From positions 103,256,671 to 103,320,670 of the forward strand of contig NC_081844.1 in assembly GCF_963259705.1 (NCBI RefSeq): 64,000 nt of DNA, read 5' to 3'. Under the pieces are notes generated by a model. It saw nothing but the letters and a program-made list of their open reading frames with translations. It was not told where the DNA came from and ran no database searches. Positions 1 to 11,806 of this stretch are shown one piece after another. Within the stretch, counting starts at the first letter, position 1. Every line of letters begins with the position of its first letter. Both the position numbers and the translations under genes were made by a program. The DNA is from Myotis daubentonii (Eukaryota > Chordata > Mammalia > Chiroptera > Vespertilionidae).

Positions 1-1412
1 ATTACATGGCAAATAGTCACCCCTCAATAAATGTTAGCTGCCGTAAGTCATATGAGTGAACTGAACTACAGAGCAATGCAGAAGCAAGACCACCTGAACA
101 GCCAGATGTATAAATATCTATTGACCATTTGTATGCCATAAGCATCTATAGACACAAGTGGTGAGTCTTTTTTAATTAAATTTAAAATATCATGGCAGTT
201 AACTGGTTAACACTCTCGGGGACAAAGAGTTGGCCATTTTTACCTAAGGTGACAAACTGAGGTTTCTAAAGATCTAAAGGCTACGTACTTTCATACGTCC
301 TTCAGTGCTTAGCGCCCCAAGCACTGTAGGATTTTGTAAAAATCATTATTGTGGTGGGATACCGTGACTACCACCACGGGAGCAGTGACACTCGGAACAG
401 AAATCTGTCCGTGACGAATGGCCAGCCAGCAGCAGGGTGGAGGCCGACGGGCTGCTGGGGCCGCGGAAGAGCTAGAATCCAGGGCAGTGAGCTAATGTCC
501 TTAGGAGAACCTTTCTGCCCACCTCTTGGTTAAACAGGACCCTCAGATGGTTGTCCTGATTCCCCAATAAATGGAAACAAGGTGTAATGACTGAAGCAAT
601 ATTCTGAATTCAACTTTATTTGCAATAGATAAAAATATGTGAGGCAGAATAATCTGCAAGGCAGATTTACGCCAAGGTGCCTCCGGAGTTCGGTTAAGTT
701 CAGGAAGTATGAAGATGAGGCTTCATTTCCCCGGTATGATGAGGAGGCCATTCCCGTTATCTCTTGTTTGGGGAATAGTCTCGCTGTTCCCATAAATGAA
801 TTATGGCAACGTTTCCTGAAATGATTAGCTCCTAATGTGGCTATGGAAGGCTGTCGATTTGCTCGGCATCAGTCTTATTTAACTGGTTGGGATTTTAGGT
901 ACATGTTTCTGAAATAGGCAATAGCTTCCCATTTACACGGGCAATCTTCCGTGGAGCTATAGAGAGAGGTGGGCTCTGCTGTGAAATTGATCATTAGAGT
1001 GTTTGCTCCTAAAAACCCAGAAATCTCATCTTTAAGCTGGAGATGAACCAGCCAGAACGATCGTGTGTGAAGCATCTGCTTCTTAGGGCCAAATGATCAT
1101 CATCTCCACTTGTCACTTTGAGCTCACAGACAGAGAGAAGAGTTTGCCGCAGAAGCCTCAGCTCCGGGAGGTGTGGGCTGGCCTGCATCCTGCTTGCTCA
1201 CAACCCAAGGAGGACGGCCAGACTTCCGCAGAGTAGCTGCCTGGTTCCTCCTCTCCTGAGGCTGCCAAGTCAAGCCCAGCCTGAATCCATGGGACTCTGA
1301 GCTGCAGGCTGCCTGGATGAAAGATGATGGGAATGTGACATAGACCCCAATGATGTTGACCAAAGATTACCTTGCACTATCATAGATGCTCAACTAATAT
1401 ATGTTGCATGAA

Positions 1413-1436
1413 AGTATGAATGAATGAATGAATGAC
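1413..1436. repeat. (AATG)n short tandem repeat
   Basis: About five units of aatg (gaatgaatgaatgaatg). Confidence 0.85.
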
Positions 1437-1859
1437 CCACCTAACATTGCTCTGGACATTCATGAATCATTGCTAAGTAAATGCAATCTGGCTATTTTTC
1501 ACTAACACAGGCTGCACAGAGGTAGTACCTACCAAAAAGCAGCTAGAATACATTTCAATGCCTGCAGTTTGGAGAGAATGAATTTGTGACTTTGTTTTCT
1601 GGGGCCATAGCACCTTAATTCAGATGACAGTCCCTCCCTATCTGCAGACATATTGACCACTCATTGTATATTGATTTGGGCGGCTTTGGAAAATGATGGC
1701 CTGTATCTTTAAGGCCCACCCTGCCCCTTGGCCCTCTGTAGTGAATTATGCCTATACTAGGCAGCCTGTATTTTGAATTAGACCATCACAAATTGATCCT
1801 CCAAATCTGGGATCATTACAATGATTTTAGGTAACGCAGCAACAGAATAGAAAGATGTA

Positions 1860-2035
1860 GCAGCACCTACAAGTCAGGTACGACATCTATTACCCTAATT
1901 ACTCCTCAGAAGGAGCCCATTATACAGATGAGCAGGTAAACTCAGAGAGGGCAATGATTAGCCTAAAGGCACACAGCTCAGAGTTGTCAGCACTGGGATT
2001 CAAGCCCAGGGCTGACCATGGCTGTGTCACACTGC
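1860..2035 (-). mobile_element. MIR SINE
   Basis: The sequence includes ttatacagatgagcaggtaa, gcacacagctcagagttgtc and gggattcaagcccaggg, the standard antisense MIR order. Confidence 0.6.
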
Positions 2036-2579
2036 CTTCTGAGGTCTCAGACATTCCCAGTGGGAGGATGCCCTCCCTGGAGGTAAAGGTATAAAACTCA
2101 GGACTTCACTTCCTGTCCCTCAATGGCAGCCTGTTAGGGACCAGCCGTGTTTGTGGTCCTAGAACAGCTGGCACAGCTCAGGAGTGGGTCAGTTTGTGGG
2201 AGAGTGGTAGCCTGGCCTCTGCTGCTGCCCTTGACCTTAGAGGCAGCCCAGACCTTCACTCCTGGACACCAGCCCAGGGGCTGGACCTCCAGGGACAGTT
2301 ACTGAAATGACTCCTGACACTCTGGTGGCAGCAATTGGCAAAAATACCTTTTTTATGTCTTCTGAGGCAGTATTTACTAAATAGGTATTTTTTTCTCATT
2401 GTTCTTAAAATTACAGAGGTTATACAACTCATTGTAAAGATTTTTTTAGAAATATATAGAAAAGGTCTTTTCTCTTTTACTATAAAGAATATTAGTGTAA
2501 CAATTGGGAAATTTGAATAAGGTCTGTAAATTAGACAAAGCATTGTATCAGTGTTAATTTTCTGATTTTTATAAGGATA

Positions 2580-2843
2580 CTAGAGGCCCAGCACACAAAA
2601 TTGTGCACGGGTAGGGTCCCTAGGCCTAGCCTGGGGTCAGGGACATCTTCCACCCGCTTGCCAGTCCCCAGTCCCGCCCCGCTGCTGCCACCCATCCTGG
2701 TTCCCCATTTGCCATAGGCCATGATCAGAGCCTGCGGGCCGGGGGGAGGGATCGAGAGGGGGTCAATGCACCTCATAGCGACTGCTCCAGTGGTTGTTTT
2801 GGTCATTATGCCATTATGGTTGCTGGGATTTTATTATATAGGA
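2580..2843 (-). mobile_element. Non-autonomous Helitron, HeliBat type
   Basis: Read on the minus strand it starts TCCTATATAATAAAATCC and ends GGGCCTCTAG. The host bases are A before and T after, as expected for Helitrons. Before the CTAG end lies the hairpin-forming stretch (caca..ttgtgcac on the plus strand). No coding capacity. Confidence 0.85.
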
Positions 2844-2948
2844 TTTTACACAAAAGATAACTAAGAGTTTGCTCATGATTTTTCAAAAGGATCCACAAGG
2901 AAGTTTCCTTTAAATGGTAAATATTCCCATAGAATTTTCAAAAGGTAG

Positions 2949-2995
<47 letters not shown>
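2949..2995. repeat. (GT)n microsatellite
   Basis: About 22 uninterrupted GT units. Confidence 0.97.
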
Positions 2996-2996
<1 letters not shown>

Positions 2997-3689
2997 AAGT
3001 CAGTTTACTTGCAACTGTGCACAGTGAGTCTTCCTTAAGGCACTCATTTCACCCAGTAATCACAGGGGTTGGGTAAAAATGCCCATCAGATGGGCAGGCC
3101 ACTTATTCAGTTCAACAAGCGTTTCTAGAGCCATCATGTGTAGCTAGTGCAAACCACAGAGAACCCGGAGATGAATTCACAGGTGTGCCTAACCACAGGG
3201 AGCTCAGTGTCTGATAAGAGAGACTTGGGAAGGTGTGCAAAGCCAATCCTAGTACCTACAACAGGTGCCATGGTAGCGTTAAGTGTAGCTATGGAGACTC
3301 GGGAAGAACCTACTTTTCTGGTGGGGGTGGGGCTGTAAAGGAAAAGAGAGCTTCAGTGTGAAGGTGAACTGCATCTTAATTTCAGTGTTACTCAATAAAG
3401 CAAGTTTTTCAATAAAATAAGCAAATCAATCAAGTAATCACTTCTTAGAGGGTCCCACCAAAAATCAGTAATGGAAGCAGATGATTTCTAATTTTAAGCT
3501 TGTTCCATAGTTATTTTGTTCTATTTCATAAGTATACCCTCCCCTCTCTCTCGGTACACAGATAAATAGACAAACATGTATACATATCTACACATATACA
3601 TGTATACAGACATATAGATCACACTCACGGTGTTTGCCTTTTAGAAAATCCTTTACTCTGTAAAGAAAGCCAGATGCTTTCACATATAG

Positions 3690-4215
3690 TTTTTCATTCT
3701 TTTATTTAATTCAATGCAGTTAGCTAGCATTTATTTTACTATGATTGTGGTCTAGGAACTGTACTAAGCCCTGCTTTGTATACTTCTGTTTGTTATTCCC
3801 ACCCTGTGAGATAGCCACTCTTATCATTTCCGTTTTATTAAAAAAAATCCTATCTAATAATAGACAAACATGGTAATTGACTGTACCTTTGCTATGCCTC
3901 CCATTGGCTAATCAACAAGATATGCAAATTAACCGCCAACAAAGATGGCGGTTAATTTGCATACATAGGTGCGAAGCGGCAGAGCGAAGACTGAAGGCGG
4001 CTCCAGCCGGAGCGAAGGCCTGGGTCCTGGGTGCCGGAGGAAAACCGGTGCCAGCAGCCAGAGGGAGGGAAGGCCTATTTCTTTTCGTGCAACAGGCCTC
4101 TAGTATAAAATAAAGACTGGAGGCCAAGAGAGGGTAAGCAAACTGCTGCAGGTCATCCATCAGGAAGAACCAGAGTCAGGATTTGAACCCAGTTCTGCCT
4201 GGCTGCAATGCCTGT
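3690..4215 (-). mobile_element. MIR SINE, split by Helitron 3848-4103
   Basis: The left part (3690-3847) includes gaactgtactaagccctgc and ends tcatttccgttttatta. The right part (4104-4215) resumes at gactggaggccaagagaggg and reaches atttgaacccagttctgcc. Confidence 0.65.
3848..4103 (+). mobile_element. Non-autonomous Helitron, HeliBat type, inserted in a MIR
   Basis: It starts TCCTATCTAATAATAGACAA after a host A and ends GGCCTCTAG before a host T. A perfect 18-bp inverted repeat (3921-3938 with 3946-3963, 7-base loop) lies in its 5' half. The 3' hairpin is degraded. It splits an older MIR. Confidence 0.87.
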
Positions 4216-4288
4216 ACTTCATTGCCCAGGAGCACTCCCTCCTTTGGTGGGTGGGACACGAAGAAGGGGAGCACCTGAAATCCTAGGG

Positions 4289-4500
4289 CAGAGGTTCTCA
4301 ACCTGTGGGTCGCGACCCCTTTGGCGGTCAAACAACCCTTTCACAGGGGTCGCCTAAGACCATCCTGCATATCAGATATTTACATTACGATTCATAACAG
4401 TAGCAACATTACAGTTATGAAGTAGCAACGAAAATAATTTTATGGTTAGGTCACAACATGAAGAACTGTATTTAAAGGGCCAGAGGGTTGAGAACCACTG
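4289..4500 (-). mobile_element. hAT element with CAGxGGTTCTCAACC ends (SPIN/URR1-like)
   Basis: The terminal inverted repeats are cagaggttctcaacc and ggttgagaaccactg. They are flanked by the near-perfect 8-bp duplication tcctaggg/ccctaggg. The length is 212 bp with no coding potential. Resemblance to SPIN/URR1 hAT elements is from memory. Strand is arbitrary. Confidence 0.8.
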
Positions 4501-4834
4501 CCCTAGGGGGACGTGTGACACCTGAGAAGGCAGCCTGCAGTCACAGGTGGTGGCAGCTAACTTACTGAAGTCAGTATCCTGAAGTTAGGGGTCTAGTAAA
4601 AGAAGCGGGTCCCACTGATCTCAGAGCCAAAGCCCCACGGCTCCGTGTCCAGGCCACTCTCTGCACACCTGACATTCTCAAACACCACTGAGGTTTTAGT
4701 GGCAGAGTAGTGGCTCGTGATGCTGACTTCCTGCTTCTTTTTCATATCCTGTCATGATCCCAGCAACCCCGAAAGCCCAGCAGACATAAAGGAAAGCCCT
4801 TCTTATTAAGCTGAAAGATGAATAATTTCTTTAA

Positions 4835-5125
4835 AATTTTTTATTTTTATCGACTTTATTGGGGTGATACTGGTTAATAAAATTATATAGGTTTCAGGTT
4901 TACAGTGGTATAATACATCATCTGTAGATTGTATTGCATGTTCACCACCCAACGTCAAGTCTCCTTCCACCACCATGTGTCCCCCCTTTACCTGTTTCTT
5001 CAACTTATTGCCACACTATGATTGCTGGGGTTACTCTGGGTCACTCTCCAATGCCCTTAAACTGTTCTTCCTCTGGGGCCTTTTTTACTACATTTCTTCC
5101 TCACTGGTTCTTTTTAACATAGCCC
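4835..5125. repeat. Unclassified interspersed repeat
   Basis: The stretch ttattggggtgatactggtt, then ggtttcaggtttacagtgg and ttcaccacccaacgtcaagt, is a phrase I recognise as widely repeated in laurasiatherian genomes. I cannot assign its family. Boundaries are approximate. Confidence 0.4.
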
Positions 5126-5324
5126 TTCCCCCCAAAAGGCCTTAATTTGGAGGAAAGGCAGGGGGTCTATCTGAAGCAGCATTTTACATACAAATTAGTT
5201 TCCAATTTATAATCAGAGCTTCTGATCAAATGGTGATAATAAGTGTTTCCCCTGGACTTGTCACTACTTTAGCAAAATAAAGAATACACTTAGGCTTAGA
5301 GCCTTACAGATAATAATAATGATG

Positions 5325-5550
5325 AAGAAAGCTAATTTTTATTTAGTATTTACTTTCTGCCAAAATTATTCTAAAAGCTTCCCGTGGACTGACTTGCTAA
5401 AGCCTCATAGCAATCCTGGGAAATGAATAATAATAGTGTTCCAACTGTACAGATGAGGAAACTGAGGCAGAGAGAATTGGTACATTTACCAAGGATCAAA
5501 GCTGGGTTTTGAACCAAGAGAGTGTCAACCCACCTCTGCTCTTACATATT
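5325..5550 (-). mobile_element. MIR SINE
   Basis: The sequence tacagatgaggaaactgagg is followed by a loss-of-consensus stretch and gctgggttttgaacca. Near complete. Confidence 0.7.
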
Positions 5551-6235
5551 ACACAACACTCTTCCCGCTACAGGCAAGTATTCCATGTCTGTGAGCCAAC
5601 ATCAAAATGCTCGAGGAACAAGCCGTCTAGTCCCACCTAAACATCGGAACCACTCAGGACTTACTAGTTGTTGCTTTTCTTCTTAATGATGTTATATGAT
5701 GGAAGCTTCCAAACTTCTCTCCGGAGCCTGTCCTCTAGCTTCCTTTTTATTCTAGAGGTCAAGAGTTTCTTCTTAGGGTCCAAACCAGTGTTCCCCTGCT
5801 TTATTTTAAGACCCTGTGGACTTTTCATTTCATCCACTATTGAGCTACATACAAATGAATCATCACCTTTCTTGCTAAAGAAAAGTGGGGGGAAATAACT
5901 TCAGACCCTCAAGTCACCCTGGGGTGGGGGGGGGTATAATTTAGATATGGAAACCTTCAGAGATCCATGTCTTATTTGGCAGATGTAGAGACTGGCCCAA
6001 GTCACTCCCAAGTCTTGTCTCGGGAGAGCGGTGAGATAGAAACAGAGCCAGGTCTCCTCAGCGAGGTAACTCCATTTCCCTTCCATGCTGGTCCAGTAAC
6101 CATACCCTCTCATGACCACCCAAACCCTCTGCAATGCGTAGTGGCCACGTACGGAGAAATATTTTCAGAACAGTCCCTCCTTTCCGGAATGCAGAGGGGA
6201 GCTTATTTCTAATACTTTGTCCATTGACCTGGAGT

Positions 6236-6541
6236 CTGGCGCTAAGCAAAATAAGCCAATCAGAGAAAGATAAGTATCACATGATCTCACTCATATGTGG
6301 AATCTAATGAACAAAATAAACTGATGATCAAAAATAGACCCAGAGACATAGAAACATGGAACAGATCGAACCTCAGAGGGAAGGCAGGGGAGGGTGTGTG
6401 GGAAGAGATCAACCAATGAACGTTTATGCATATATGCATAACCCATGGATATAGACAATGGGACTGGGCAGGGAGGGGGGTGGCTGGAAGAGGTCAATGG
6501 GGACTTATATAATACTTTCAACAATAAAGATTGGGGGGAAA
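6236..6541 (+). mobile_element. LINE-1 3' end (ORF2 terminus and 3' UTR)
   Basis: It opens with gctaagcaaaataagccaat and contains atgatctcactcatatgtgg, the conserved codons at the end of L1 ORF2. A 3' UTR with a G-rich tract and aataaagattgggg follows. It is a 5'-truncated, inactive copy. Confidence 0.82.
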
Positions 6542-7486
6542 AGAAGTTTCCAGACCAATAAGGCCATCAAACTGACCATTGAAAAGTGAAAAGACCCTCA
6601 AAACAAAAATGTCTTTGATTCTTTTTGTGTCCGGTTTCCATTGGTTTAGACATTCTCAAGAAGGTAGGATATTAATCTTATTTTGTTTTTCAAGTTCAGA
6701 ATCCATTGGAAGGAACCACAAATGACATTTATAGAACTAGGTTCCTCAGAAGTGTGGGAGGCACTGGTGCTTTAAAAATCTCCTGATGATACAGGCAGTC
6801 CTGACGCTCCTCTGATTAAAGTGATAAAAGACGCTGGGTGTGGGCAACTGATGGTTCCCTATAAGCGATTCCACAGAAGGGGGCAAGGATGGTGCTCCCT
6901 TGTCACCATCAGAGCAGTGTGGTTTCCGCGGGGTCTCTAAGCTCCTCCCTCTCACTCACAGAAGGAGTTGCTCCCAATATTAGGTCAGCCTAAGATCAAA
7001 TCCCCACTTTCTACTGAGTTATTTTATTTCCTTTGGACTGATTTTTATTTACTGTTACTTCTTTTTTTTTTAATTTATAAAAATGTTGGAGTACACTGGA
7101 CTGGTTTGTGGCTGGAAAGAATAATTACAGGCTGCAAGAATTAAACATGCTGCCAAATTAATATCACTCTCCCTGCCCTGATGATATTTTTTTTACTTCC
7201 CAGTTACATTCAGGGTCGTTGCAAGCTTTGCATGTACTGAGCAGACTCCGGCTCTTATTATATTTGATCAGCAAAGGGCAGTCACGGAAGTTTGAGAAAG
7301 CATTATGCCAGTATCTCAGATGCCCTGGGGTCTGGGTTTATAGCTTTGTTATTTAATACCTGAATGTTTTAAGCTGTGACTTGAAGAGGAACTTGCCATG
7401 AGTTTAATCTTAATATATTTTGTTTAAATCCTGGCATATCATTAAACAGAAATGGAGAGCCAGCTCATGTGTATAGATGTCGCTGA

Positions 7487-7735
<249 letters not shown>

Positions 7736-7765
7736 TGACCATGAGTTACTGTTTTAAAAATACAC

Positions 7766-8490
7766 ACACACTTTACACCATCTAGGGTGGCTATCATTAA
7801 AGGGCGAACAATAACAAGTATTGGCAGGGATGTGGAGACGTTGGAACGTTGGTACCTTGCTACATTGGTACATTGCTATTGAGAATTTGAAATGGTGCAG
7901 CCACCGTGGAAAAGAGTTTGGCAGTTCTTCAAAAAGTTACACATAGAATTACCATATGACCCAGGAATTCTACCTCTAGGTATGTACCCACAGAGAATTG
8001 AGAACATCATTTCTCATAAAAACATACACACGAATGTCATAGCAGCATTATTTGGTATAACCCCCAAGTGGAAACCACCCAAATGTCCTTGACTGACGAA
8101 TGGATAAACAAAATGCAGCATATCCGTACAGTGAAATATTATTCAAACATAAAAAGGAATAAAGTGTCGTTACAGCTAGGACATGGAGGAACCTTAAAAG
8201 CATCTTGCTAAGTGAAAGAAGCCACATACACAGGGCCATGTATTTCCATGATTCCAGTTATATTGTCCAGAATAGGTAAGCCCACAGAGGCAGAAAGGAG
8301 ACTAGTGATTGCCAGGGGCAGGAGAGGGTAGAATTGGACTGACTGCTAGTAGGTATGGCGTCTCTTTGGGGAGTGATATAAAAGCTCTGAAATTAGATCG
8401 TGATGGTTGCACAGCATGGCGAATATTCTAAAAACTACCAAACTGTAAAATAGTGAGATTTATGTTATGTGAACTATATCTCAAAGAACA
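7766..8490 (+). mobile_element. LINE-1 3' part, older L1M-type
   Basis: Landmarks of ORF2 and 3' UTR occur in order: gcagggatgtggagacgttg, gtgcagccaccgtggaaaag, accatatgacccaggaattc, gacgaatggataaacaaaat, ggttgcacagcatggcgaat. Reading frames are broken. It begins about 50 bp after the exon donor at 7718. Confidence 0.82.
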
Positions 8491-10561
8491 GTAACAACCC
8501 TACCTGATGAAGTCAGCTTTGCTAGACCTGGGGGTGAATCCTTGGGTACTTAATGTTCAGGTGTTCTGGTTATTAGATTAATTTGTTAAAATTTCACTAG
8601 GAGGCACCCCTAGTGAAAAGAGTGACAAAATTCAGCAGCTGTTTTTCTGAGACTTCCTGTTCTTCCCTGAACTGAGCTCCTTGGGAAGCCTTGGACACTG
8701 TGAAAGTGGCCTTATTCCCAGTGCTGGGAACGAAGAGATTGGATTACATGATGGATTTCATTGTTCCTCCTCTCACCCCTCCTTTAATTTGTCTCGGTAG
8801 GGATTGTACTATACATACCAATTGGGATAAATTAACACCCAACTAGCTTGGTTTTCTTTTCCAATAAGAATTGTATATCCAGAGGAAACCATCGTTGAGG
8901 TTTCCCGCCTCATTTGCTTTCAACGCCAGCAAGTCCATAAGGAAGTACATTAGGGAAATATTCCAGGAGTATTCCATCCAGTCAAAGATGACTTTAAAAT
9001 GTGTTGGAAAGGTATTCATCTAGAAAAGTCAATTGGAAGAATTGAAAGCTTTACCGTAAACCCATTAGCAAAACTAAAGCAAGAGGGCACTATTTCTTCA
9101 TATTTAGTACATGGCAGGCATTGCTAATCAATGACTGTACGTTTTCCTCACTGAACTCAGTACAGGTCCCTCCAACAGGATCCCTAAGGCAGCCACTAAT
9201 GATCAACCAGTGTTGACTCTCAAGATGAAACTTATTAGCAATCCCATTTTTACAGCCTGAAATGATCGGTGTAAGGGACTCTTTCCTTTCTGAGCAGGGA
9301 GGGCCATGCTGTAGGGGACCGGTATGGTAAGTGGTTGTCAATAGAACAAGCATCCATACACACAGAAAAATATTTACTGGTCTAGGCACTGATTACCCAG
9401 AGATGTGTTAACGTAGCCCTGGCCAAGCAGAACTCCTGATACCAAAAGCACAATTTTTTTCCCAAGAGCTTCTCATGCAGAGAAAGAGGAATTCAGCTGA
9501 GTGGAGTCCCAGAGGCATTTCTGTGACTTCCGGCCAGGCACATGGCAGAGTGCTGCTCTGGGAAGTTCTGCCAGTTGTGAGGTGGTCTCCTTGACCTTCA
9601 GGTGCCATTGCTCCTATTGCAGCATAGCGAAGGATTTGCAGTGGTGAAATCTGCCCTTTTGGCATTCGTCAAGCAAGTGTGAGCATGCCTCTGGGTACAG
9701 CTGAGCATAGCTTTCCTCTCAATCAGTTGGATGCAGGGAGCTTGCTGGGAAAACTCGCTTCTTCCCAGCATTGTTTCCAGAACCATTATCCCCCTTCCTT
9801 TGCATCCTCTGAGCAACAGAAAAGCCGGTGATCCTGGAAATCGGGTAGGTAACTCTCTGGGACTGCGTGATAGTGGACAGTGGGCAAACAGACTCTCCCC
9901 AGGTTCCCTGCTGTGCTGACAGTCAAGACTCAAATCCTCAGCGACAGTGTCTTTTCTGCTTTTGTGGCTACACCACACTGTCCATCTCCTGCCAACCCAG
10001 TGATAGTTCCGGTGGTCATCCTCTCAAAATAGCTCTACTCCCAGGACAGGCCCATCACATTTCAGGGGAAGAGAAATGAATAGGCATGGGCTGATGTGCT
10101 TGAAGGGTTTCAGTCCAGCTGCCAATTTGGAAATTTCGTGTGCGTTGGAGGGTCAAGTAAGGGAGACACAGTGCAGATGCTTAGAAATGAACAAGACGGG
10201 TACAATATAGGGGCGCTCCTTTTAAAAAGGAAAGGAAGGGAAAATACGACTCCCTACACATTCTCACACCCGCTCACTGTCATTACATGCATTCACGTCC
10301 TTTTGATGGGCTCCATTTCCTCCAGGAGACGGTACTTAGCTCCTTGCAGGGATAGGTGACTAACTCATTATAGAATTTCTCATTTCTATTGGCATATCCT
10401 ATCAAGGAACATAAGTTCTATGGGGATTGGCAGTCTAGCCAAGGTGACTCATATGAGCTGGAAAGACAGAAAAAGGTGGGGAGGGGAAAGAATATGAAAT
10501 TCTATTGGCTGTGTTGCAGGTAATGGCTATGCTTAAATTTTATTGAGTATTAATAAAATAA

Positions 10562-10600
10562 TAAACCTTGTAGGCTCTGACCAAGAGCCTACAAGGTTTA
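10562..10600. repeat. Perfect 17-bp inverted repeat (hairpin)
   Basis: The left arm taaaccttgtaggctct (10562-10578) and right arm agagcctacaaggttta (10584-10600) are exact reverse complements with a 5-base loop (gacca). It is not part of any element I recognise. Confidence 0.85.
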
Positions 10601-10784
10601 GTATCCATGTCCAAGGATATTAAGTACAGAGAGAATCCTTTCTTACCTGCTGAAATTTCCCAAGAATCAGAGTCTGTCCCAGTTGACTTTTGGAAAGTGA
10701 CGAGAAGCTGTGATAGAGGCACTGTGGCAGAGGGGAGAAAGTCCTGGAGTAAAAGGAGAACTGAGAATGGAGGCCCCGCTACGT

Positions 10785-10915
10785 ATGAAGCAGGTGACCT
10801 TGGACATGTCCCTTAACCACTTTTAGCCTCAGATTTCTTATCTACCTGTGTGACCTGCCTCACACTATTGTAATAATAAAAGTAAGATAAGAAAACATTT
10901 GGTAAACTAAAACAC
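10785..10915 (+). mobile_element. MIR SINE
   Basis: The sequence gtgaccttggacatgtccct, gcctcagatttcttatctac and a following weak 3' part fit MIR. It abuts the Helitron at 10928. Confidence 0.55.
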
Positions 10916-10927
10916 AATATAAAGATA

Positions 10928-11272
10928 CTAGAGGCCCGGTGCATGAAATTCATGCATGAGGTGAGGGGGAGAGGGTCCCCTCAACCCAGCCTGCACCCTC
11001 TCCAATCCAGGACCTCTGGGGGATGTCCCTCTCACAATCCTGGACCTCTGGCTCCTAACTGCTTACCTGCCTGCCTGCCTGCCTGCCTGATCACCCCTCA
11101 CTGACCACCTGCTGGCCTGATCACCCCTAACTGCCTCTGCCTGCTGGCCTGATTGCCCCCAACTGCCCCCCCACCAGCCTGGTTGCCCCCAACTGACCCC
11201 CCTGCCGGCCGGGTCGCCTGTTCGGTTGTCCGTTCAGTTGCGATGGTTGCTTAGGCTTTTATATAGATAGAA
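10928..11272 (-). mobile_element. Non-autonomous Helitron, HeliBat type
   Basis: The minus-strand 3' end reads GGGCCTCTAG at 10928 with host A/T. It is preceded by the palindrome tgcatgaaattcatgca. The body has repeated TGCC/CTGCC-rich blocks (about 11060-11220) typical of longer HeliBat copies. The 5' end at about 11272 has decayed. Confidence 0.83.
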
Positions 11273-11594
11273 CATATGCAAGATATCACTGTACTAAGAA
11301 ATTCTGTGTGGCCCTAGCAAATACTGAATAGAAATAGGTGATTTTGTAAACATAGCTATTTAAAATAAAATTAACTTTCTAGTTTTATTGCTTCTTATTG
11401 AAGAACAAACTGTTTTCATTCAAGAAAAAAATTAAAAACAAAAGGAAGAATGTGAAAATATAATTTGAAGCAGTCCCCTTTTGTCAAATATTTAGATAGA
11501 ATTTTTGATATAATAAAACATATTTTCAGGGGGGAAAATACCTCAGAATTGGAGTGGCTTAAAACGACAGAGGTTATTTCTTTTTTATTCAGAA

Positions 11595-11806
11595 CAGTGG
11601 TTCCCAACCAGGGGCACGTTCACCCCACCCTGGCGACATTTGGCGGTGTCTGGGACTGTGGTGGGTTGTCACCCTGGGAAGAGGTGGGTGGGTGGAGACT
11701 GGGTGGGTAGAGACTGGGGATGCTGCTAAACCCACACAGGACAGCTCTTCACAACGAAGAATTATCTGCCCCCAAAAGTCAAACGTGCTGAGGTTAGGAA
11801 ACCCTA
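11595..11806 (+). mobile_element. MER20-like old hAT-Charlie element
   Basis: It starts CAGTGGTTCCCAACCAGGGG and contains gacatttggcggtgtctgg, gatgctgctaaac and acaacgaagaattatctgcc, all MER20 landmarks as recalled. An internal short duplication (gtgggtggagactgg / gtgggtagagactgg) is present at 11688-11720. Confidence 0.7.

Noticed and set aside
10562..10600. A microRNA precursor
   Set aside because: The stem is only 17 bp with a 5-base loop, too short and too perfect for a usual precursor, and there is no small RNA evidence.
11060..11220. A CRISPR-like or satellite array of CTGCC repeats
   Set aside because: The units are irregular and lie inside a Helitron whose longer family members carry the same blocks.
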